Shown here: positions 1 through 4,029 of the stretch, one piece after another
Layout: each line of letters starts with the position of its first letter
How positions within the stretch are numbered: the stretch's first letter is position 1
Assembly (NCBI GenBank): GCA_003140115.1
Contig: PLIQ01000550.1
Span: 1 to 7,141 of the forward strand
Source of the DNA: Actinomycetota bacterium
GTDB lineage: Bacteria; Actinomycetota; Actinomycetes; Streptosporangiales; Streptosporangiaceae
DNA length: 7,141 nt
Direction: 5' to 3'
Notes under the pieces: generated by a model
The model's database searches: none
What the model was told of the DNA's origin: nothing
Seen by the model: only the letters and a program-made list of their open reading frames with translations
Position numbers and translations under genes: made by a program

Positions 1-32
1 CCGTGGTGCGCGCGTCTTACTCGGGCAAGCGT

Positions 33-39
33 GAGGAGG
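33..39 (+). promoter_or_regulatory. Ribosome binding site for the broken DinB-type gene
   Basis: A GAGGAGG motif lies five bases before an ATG at 45. It selects that ATG over an in-frame GTG at position 3, and translation from 45 gives the family-typical opening MTDPDIRRDLLDGLE. Confidence 0.75.
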
Positions 40-44
40 CGGAG

Positions 45-426
45 ATGACTGATCCTGACATCAGGCGTGACCTGCTTGACGGCCTGGAATACCAGCGGTC
101 CTCGGTGCGGTCGATAGTCGCGGGATTGGCCCAGGAGGCCTGGCAGAGGCCGGTCGTTCCTTCCGGCTGGACGGTGGCGGGCCTGGTGGGGCACCTGGGG
201 AACGCGGAGCGGCACTGGTTCCACGAGGTGGTCGCGGGTCTGGCGGACGACTGGCCGTGGGGGGGTCAGCCTGTCCGACGTCCCGCGTGGCCGCCATCGC
301 GGCCAGGAGGTACCCAGCGTTCAGGTGGTGATCTTGCACATTATCGAGGAGACCGCGGCGCATTCGGGTCATCTGGAGATCGCCCGCGAGCTGCTGGACG
401 GCGCGACCGGCCTCGGGATGCGCTGA
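45..426 (+). pseudogene. Broken DinB/DUF664-family protein gene (frameshift plus probable internal deletion)
   Basis: The frame from ATG 45 encodes a typical DinB/DUF664 N-terminus: a helix starting MTDPDIRRDLLDGLE, then PSGWTVAGLVGHL with a likely metal-ligand His at residue 50, then ADDWPWG. After a run of seven G (259-265) this frame turns into non-family sequence and stays open into the opposite-strand mutase gene. The family C-terminus reappears in the next frame from about 313, with VVILHIIEETAAHSGH followed by LEIARELLDG, and stops at TGA 424-426. The HSGH supplies the other two expected His ligands. Dropping one G joins both parts into about 126 residues. From memory the family is about 160-170 residues, so some 40 central residues also seem lost. 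Known members are DinB four-helix metalloproteins, often thiol-dependent transferases or of unknown role. I infer it is inactive. A sequencing indel could explain the shift but not the shortness. Confidence 0.72.
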
Positions 427-431
427 CCGCA

Positions 432-459
432 CTAAGCCTGGACCAGGCGGCCAGGCTAG
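432..459. terminator. Probable bidirectional terminator hairpin between convergent genes
   Basis: Arms AGCCTGG (435-441) and CCAGGCT (451-457) are perfect reverse complements around a nine-base loop. With one bulged base at 434 the stem gains two further pairs (432-433 with 458-459). It lies between the stop of the plus-strand pseudogene at 426 and the last codons of the minus-strand mutase gene, whose TAG is inside the stem. There is no U-run, which is common for actinomycete terminators. Function is inferred from position and symmetry only. Confidence 0.45.
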
Positions 460-1241
460 GGCCTCTTCGTGGTCAGGCGGCCGGTGGCCAGCGCGCTGAG
501 GTCGACGTCGTCGAGCGTGGTGACCACGATGTCGGCGTGCGCGGCGGCCAGGAGCGGGGCGTCGTTGGCTCGCGCGATCCCGATCGCCGCCATGTCGCCG
601 GCCTTGGCGGCCTGCACGCCCGCCGGGGCGTCCTCCATCACGACCGAGTCCTGCGGTGCGGTCCCCAGTTCATGCGCCGCGGCGAGGAACATCTCGGGAT
701 CTGGTTTTCCGTGCGCGAAGTCCCGGCCCGACACGTCGGCGTCGAAGTACTCGAGCAGCGTCAGCCCGGGTCGCAGTGACGGGGATACGATCGCGTGCTC
801 TTGCGCGAAGGTGTCGAGCCTGATCTGGCGCAGGAACAGCCCGGCGTTCTTGGAGGAGGAGGCGGCCGCCACCTTCAGGCCGGCGTCCTTGACGGCGATG
901 ATGAAACGCAGCGCGTCGGGGTAGGCGGTGAAGTCGCCGGCCTCGATCAGCCGGACCACCATCGCCTGCTTACGGTCGGCGTACTCGGCCAGGCGCCCAT
1001 CGTCGTCGGGGATGTGGAAGTACTCCAGTGCCGCGCGCGCGCCGCTCATCCGGGGCTTGCCGGACATCTGCTCCCCGTAGACACGGGACGTGAACGCCTC
1101 CGGCGTCCAGGTCGTCCGGTCGCGGATGTCGCTCCAGTCCGACTCCATCAGCTGGCGCAGCGACTCACGCCAGGCCTTCTCGTGCGGCGAGTCGACCAGC
1201 ACTCCGTCCACGTCGAAAATCGCTCCCCGGAACGTCGCCAC
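456..1241 (-). CDS. Beta-phosphoglucomutase-type HAD-superfamily enzyme
   Basis: This 261-residue cytosolic enzyme most likely converts beta-glucose 1-phosphate to glucose 6-phosphate through an aspartyl-phosphate. HAD motif I is FDVDGVLVDS, with nucleophile Asp10 and acid/base Asp12. His20 and Trp24 follow as in lactococcal beta-PGM. A helical cap spans roughly residues 18-105. Motif II is AASSSKNA (Ser128, Lys131, Asn132), closely matching the SASKN of beta-PGM rather than simple phosphatases. Motif III is Lys179 in GKPDP, and motif IV is VMEDAPAG with Glu203-Asp204. It is some 40 residues longer than L. lactis beta-PGM, with extra sequence around 152-176, but close to M. tuberculosis Rv3400 in length as I recall it. 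The start is GTG at 1241, chosen for the AAGGAGGA just upstream. Only 20 bases separate it from the GH65 gene, so the two form an operon and share a substrate route. A phosphatase role on another sugar phosphate is the main alternative. Confidence 0.9.
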   Translation of the reverse strand: MATFRGAIFDVDGVLVDSPHEKAWRESLRQLMESDWSDIRDRTTWTPEAFTSRVYGEQMSGKPRMSGARAALEYFHIPDDDGRLAEYADRKQAMVVRLIEAGDFTAYPDALRFIIAVKDAGLKVAAASSSKNAGLFLRQIRLDTFAQEHAIVSPSLRPGLTLLEYFDADVSGRDFAHGKPDPEMFLAAAHELGTAPQDSVVMEDAPAGVQAAKAGDMAAIGIARANDAPLLAAAHADIVVTTLDDVDLSALATGRLTTKRP

Positions 1242-1244
1242 GTG

Positions 1245-1252
1245 TCCTCCTT
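1245..1252 (-). promoter_or_regulatory. Ribosome binding site of the mutase gene
   Basis: On the minus strand AAGGAGGA stands a few bases before GTG 1241. It supports the GTG as the real start and lies wholly in the 20-base gap after the phosphorylase stop, consistent with translation of a shared mRNA. Confidence 0.8.
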
Positions 1253-1261
1253 GTCAGCCTG

Positions 1262-3694
1262 TCAGCCGTCGGCCAGGCGCTCTGCGGTCGGCGTAACCGG
1301 GGACAGCCGGAACACGTGCTGGTCGCCGGGGCAGAGCTCGCGGATTTCGCCCCCGACCGCAACGCTTACCGGCTCGCTAGCGCCTTCTGGATGAAGCGCG
1401 AGCGTGAGACTGTCCTTGCTGAGCGTCACCATGAGCGGAGCCCGCCGGAACTGCATCGTGAACGATAGCTCCGCCAGCGGGCCAGGCAGCCGCGGCTCGA
1501 AGTGCAGGACCTCGTCGCGGATCTCGGTGCCGAGGTAGGCGCGCTGCATGAGGTCGAGCGTGCCGGCCATGACGCCCATGTGAATGCCCTCCCTGGTCGT
1601 CCCGCCCTGGACGTCCTCCACGTCGCTGGTCAGCGCCACCAGGAAGCGCTCCCAGGAACTGTCCGGATCGAGCGCGGCGAGCACGCCCGCGTGGGTGACG
1701 AAGCTCAGCGTGGAGCCGTGCGAGGTGCGCTGGTCGTAGTACGCGATGTTCCGGGCCGGGGTGTCCGCGCGATACTCATAGCCCAGGCGCTCGAACAGCC
1801 GCCGGATTCCGCTCGGGGAAAACAGGAAGAACAGCATCACCGTGTCGGCCTGCTTGGCGATCTTGTAGCGGTTCGGGTCGTCGCCATCGGCGCGCATGAT
1901 CCGGTCGAGCCGCTGGATGTTCCCGTATTTCGCGCGGTAGGCGTCCCAGTCGAGTTCCTCGAGCGCCTCATAACCCTCGAACTGGCTGATGATGCCGTCG
2001 CCGTGGAAGGGAACGAACATGCGCCGGCTCATATCTTGCCACTGGCTGAGCTCTTGCTCAGTGATCTCCAGCCTGGCGCGCAGCGCATCGGCCCGGGCCG
2101 CCGGCAGCAGCGAAAGCACCTCGCCCGCGAGCTCGCACAGCCACGCCACCATCACGTTCGTATAGGCGTTGTTGCGCAGGCCGCCGTCTGGCGCGCCCGG
2201 GTACTTCTCGTGGAACTCATCCGGGCCCATCACGCCGTGGATCTCGTAGCGCTCCCGGTCCGGGTTGAACCAGGCGATGGACGCCCAGAAGCGCGCGATC
2301 TCCACCATCATCTCCGCGCCGTAATCCCGCAGGAAAGCCAGATCCCGGGTGGCCTGGAAGTAGTGCCAGATGTTGTAGAAGATGGCCGCGTTCACATGGC
2401 GCTGGTTGCGGCTGAGGTCCGGCTCCCAGCGCCCGGACAGCGGGTTGAGGTGCAGCCGCTGGGTCTCCTCCTTGCCCTCGCTGCCGCTCTGCCACGGGAA
2501 CATCGCCCCCCGGAAGCCCGCCTCGCTGGCCGCCGCCCGCGCCTCGTCGAGGCGCCGGTAACGGTACATCAGCAGCTCACGCGTCACCGTGGGGAGACGG
2601 AAGGTCAGGAACGGAAGCACATACAGCTCGTCCCAGAACACGTGCCCGCGGTATGCCTCACCGTTCAGACCGCGCGCGGGCACGCCGGCGTCCAGGTCGG
2701 CCGTGTGCCGGGAGCACACCTGCAGGACGTGACAGGCGTGCAGCCGCAGCAGCAGCTGGACCCGCTCGTCTCCGCGCACGCGCACGTCGCACACGCGCCA
2801 CAGTTCCGCCCAGGCCGAGACATGGCGCTCGAGCGCCCCCTCGAAGTCATGCCGCCATTGCGCGGAGGTCCCCGCCTTGGCGAGCGTGTCGCTGGTCGCG
2901 GCGTCGCGGGAGGTCGAGAAGGTCAGCATTTTCTCGATCCTGGCGGGCGTGCCCTGCCGGACGTCGAACGCGAGGACCTGCTGGATGTAGTCCTCCATCT
3001 GGTGCAGGGTGCGTTCGACGGCCAGCGGCTTGTCCTCGGAGAAGACGCGAGTCCGCGCCGCCTGGCTGAGGTAGATGTTCGACTGCCTCGTCTGGACCTT
3101 CAGCGCGATGACCTCCGCGCCGAACGTGCGCGGCGAGACGGGGTTGAGATGCCGGCCCTCGAGCTCCAGATAGCGGGCGACGCCCTGGTTAGTCACGCGT
3201 CCGTCGATCGCCGAGATGACCTCCACCCGGCCCGACCAGTTCTGCGGCGTCAGCGTCCACTCGATACCGGCCCGGTGCGGATCGGCCATGCTCACGAACC
3301 GCCTGCTGCGCAGCGCCGTCTCACGCCCGGCGGCGTCCCGGAAGCGAAGCTCGCGGGTCACCAGCGCCTGGTGCAGATCGAGCTCGTGGCGGTAGTCAAG
3401 CAGGTCGACATCGGCCAGCCGGATCACGTCGGAGCCCTCGATCCGCAGCTTGAGCACCAGCCAGTTGGGCAGATTGACCAGGTCCTCATTGAGCACCGGC
3501 AGCCCGCCGAGGATCGTCGTCTCGCGGTTGTAGACCCCGTGCACGTACGTGCCGGGGTAGTGCACCCCATCGGCGTCTTCCCACTCCGCGGCGCCGCGGC
3601 TGCACAGGTACCCGTTACCGGTCGAGGTCAGCGCCTCTCGAAGCCCCTCCTCGGCAGGATCGAAGCTTCGGTAGCTGAGCGCGAAACCATTCAT
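1262..3694 (-). CDS. GH65 family alpha-glucoside phosphorylase (maltose/trehalose/kojibiose phosphorylase type)
   Basis: This 810-residue cytosolic protein has the three-part GH65 layout: an N-terminal beta-sandwich (about 8-265, with TSTGNGYLCSRG and YPGTYVHGVYN), an (alpha/alpha)6 barrel (about 310-690) and a small C-terminal beta domain (about 690-760). FWDELYVLPFL is at 353-363. GPDEFHE at 490-496 carries the expected general acid Glu493. KQAD at 614-617 and HGSTLS at 659-664 match the substrate and phosphate site of family phosphorylases. Such enzymes split an alpha-linked glucose disaccharide with phosphate and release beta-glucose 1-phosphate, the substrate of the mutase encoded 20 bases downstream. 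The gene pair resembles Rv3401-Rv3400 of M. tuberculosis (from memory). Which disaccharide is used cannot be read from sequence. Start ATG 3694 gives the usual distance to the first domain, but no good ribosome binding site precedes it; see the putative leaderless promoter. I saw no TTA codon. Confidence 0.92.
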   Translation of the reverse strand: MNGFALSYRSFDPAEEGLREALTSTGNGYLCSRGAAEWEDADGVHYPGTYVHGVYNRETTILGGLPVLNEDLVNLPNWLVLKLRIEGSDVIRLADVDLLDYRHELDLHQALVTRELRFRDAAGRETALRSRRFVSMADPHRAGIEWTLTPQNWSGRVEVISAIDGRVTNQGVARYLELEGRHLNPVSPRTFGAEVIALKVQTRQSNIYLSQAARTRVFSEDKPLAVERTLHQMEDYIQQVLAFDVRQGTPARIEKMLTFSTSRDAATSDTLAKAGTSAQWRHDFEGALERHVSAWAELWRVCDVRVRGDERVQLLLRLHACHVLQVCSRHTADLDAGVPARGLNGEAYRGHVFWDELYVLPFLTFRLPTVTRELLMYRYRRLDEARAAASEAGFRGAMFPWQSGSEGKEETQRLHLNPLSGRWEPDLSRNQRHVNAAIFYNIWHYFQATRDLAFLRDYGAEMMVEIARFWASIAWFNPDRERYEIHGVMGPDEFHEKYPGAPDGGLRNNAYTNVMVAWLCELAGEVLSLLPAARADALRARLEITEQELSQWQDMSRRMFVPFHGDGIISQFEGYEALEELDWDAYRAKYGNIQRLDRIMRADGDDPNRYKIAKQADTVMLFFLFSPSGIRRLFERLGYEYRADTPARNIAYYDQRTSHGSTLSFVTHAGVLAALDPDSSWERFLVALTSDVEDVQGGTTREGIHMGVMAGTLDLMQRAYLGTEIRDEVLHFEPRLPGPLAELSFTMQFRRAPLMVTLSKDSLTLALHPEGASEPVSVAVGGEIRELCPGDQHVFRLSPVTPTAERLADG

Positions 3695-3701
3695 CGCCGT
3701 A

Positions 3702-3722
3702 ACCGAGTCTAGCTGACTCGGT
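3702..3722. promoter_or_regulatory. Inverted repeat directly before the phosphorylase start, overlapping a putative -10 box
   Basis: Arms ACCGAGTC (3702-3709) and GACTCGGT (3715-3722) are perfect 8-bp reverse complements around TAGCT. The near arm ends seven bases before ATG 3694. On the minus strand TAGACT (3711-3706) fits the actinomycete -10 pattern TAnnnT and would start transcription near 3700, leaving a leader of a few bases, in line with the missing ribosome binding site. No convincing -35 box is visible. An operator over a leaderless promoter is inferred. The alternative is an mRNA hairpin ending transcription of the small frame upstream. Confidence 0.5.
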
Positions 3723-3723
3723 G

Positions 3724-3736
3724 CTGAGCGGCTCAG
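3724..3736. repeat. Second short palindrome, adjacent to the first
   Basis: CTGAGC and GCTCAG flank a single G, a 13-bp dyad that begins one base after the larger inverted repeat. A one-base centre cannot form a tight hairpin, so a protein binding site is more likely than an RNA structure. It sits where the -35 region of the putative phosphorylase promoter would be. Short GC-rich dyads can arise by chance. Confidence 0.3.
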
Positions 3737-3762
3737 GCCACCGGCAGGCAGAATGTGCTTTC

Positions 3763-3924
3763 TCAGCCGTGGAACTTACTCTCCGGCAGCTTCTCCTTCG
3801 CGAGGTCGCCCGAGGGTGATGGCGCGGGCGTGGCCTGCGGCTCAGGCTCTAGCTCGGCGCTGGCCGTGTCCTCGGCCGTTTCCTGGGCGTCAGGTGGCTG
3901 CTGGCCTGGTGCGGAGTCCCCCAT
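3763..3924 (-). CDS. Putative small Pro/Glu-rich acidic protein, 53 residues
   Basis: I do not recognise this frame. It starts at ATG 3924 (MGDSAPGQQPPDAQ), runs through an acidic stretch and a PEPQATPAPSPSG stretch, and ends in a charged tail (LAKEKLPESKFHG) at TGA 3763-3765. The composition predicts a disordered, soluble protein with no signal peptide, membrane segment or Cys. About 80 percent of its codons end in G or C, consistent with real coding, while the overlapping plus-strand frame is a low-complexity Ser-rich shadow. GAGGAA lies about 12 bases before the ATG, a weak and rather distant ribosome binding site. It sits between the regulator (stop 4030) and the phosphorylase (start 3694), all on one strand, with its own candidate promoter. 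The frame stays open upstream for 18 codons without another usual start. It may be a short regulator-linked protein or a chance frame. Confidence 0.45.
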   Translation of the reverse strand: MGDSAPGQQPPDAQETAEDTASAELEPEPQATPAPSPSGDLAKEKLPESKFHG

Positions 3925-3969
3925 GATGGCGTTCCGTTCCTCGAGTTCCCCGGTGCTTGAACCAACGAC

Positions 3970-4003
3970 GATCGATTACAAAGTGACTCTGATCGACTAC
4001 AAA
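3970..4003. repeat. Two 13-bp direct repeats with a 21-bp period, candidate activator site and promoter
   Basis: GATCGATTACAAA (3970-3982) and GATCGACTACAAA (3991-4003) differ at one of 13 bases and lie 21 bp apart, about two helical turns. They are notably AT-richer than the surroundings. On the minus strand each reads TTTGTARTCGATC. The same bases hold a possible promoter: TTGTAG (4002-3997), 16 bases, then TGTAAT (3980-3975), pointing toward the small frame at 3924. SARP regulators are known to bind short direct repeats spaced by one or two turns near promoters, and a SARP gene ends just upstream. That this is its site is inference. Confidence 0.5.
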
Positions 4004-4029
4004 AGGTTAGCACTGTGCACCCGCGGCAG

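Noticed and set aside
1..48. A possible end of an upstream plus-strand gene, open from base 1 and stopping at TGA 46-48, overlapping ATG 45 as ATGA.
   Set aside because: Only 15 codons are visible, the translation ends in a run of Arg with mediocre third-position GC, and the same bases carry the AGGAGG of the next gene. It cannot be judged without sequence to the left.
1502..3712. A 736-codon open frame on the plus strand opposite the phosphorylase gene.
   Set aside because: Long antisense frames are a usual by-product of GC-rich coding DNA. Its translation is Arg/Val/Ala/Gln-rich without family motifs, while the minus strand carries a complete GH65 protein.
4004..4029. A GCACTGTGCAC partial palindrome after the regulator stop as a terminator.
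   Set aside because: The self-complementary part is short and has neither a strong stem nor a U-run. I see no convincing terminator for the regulator gene.
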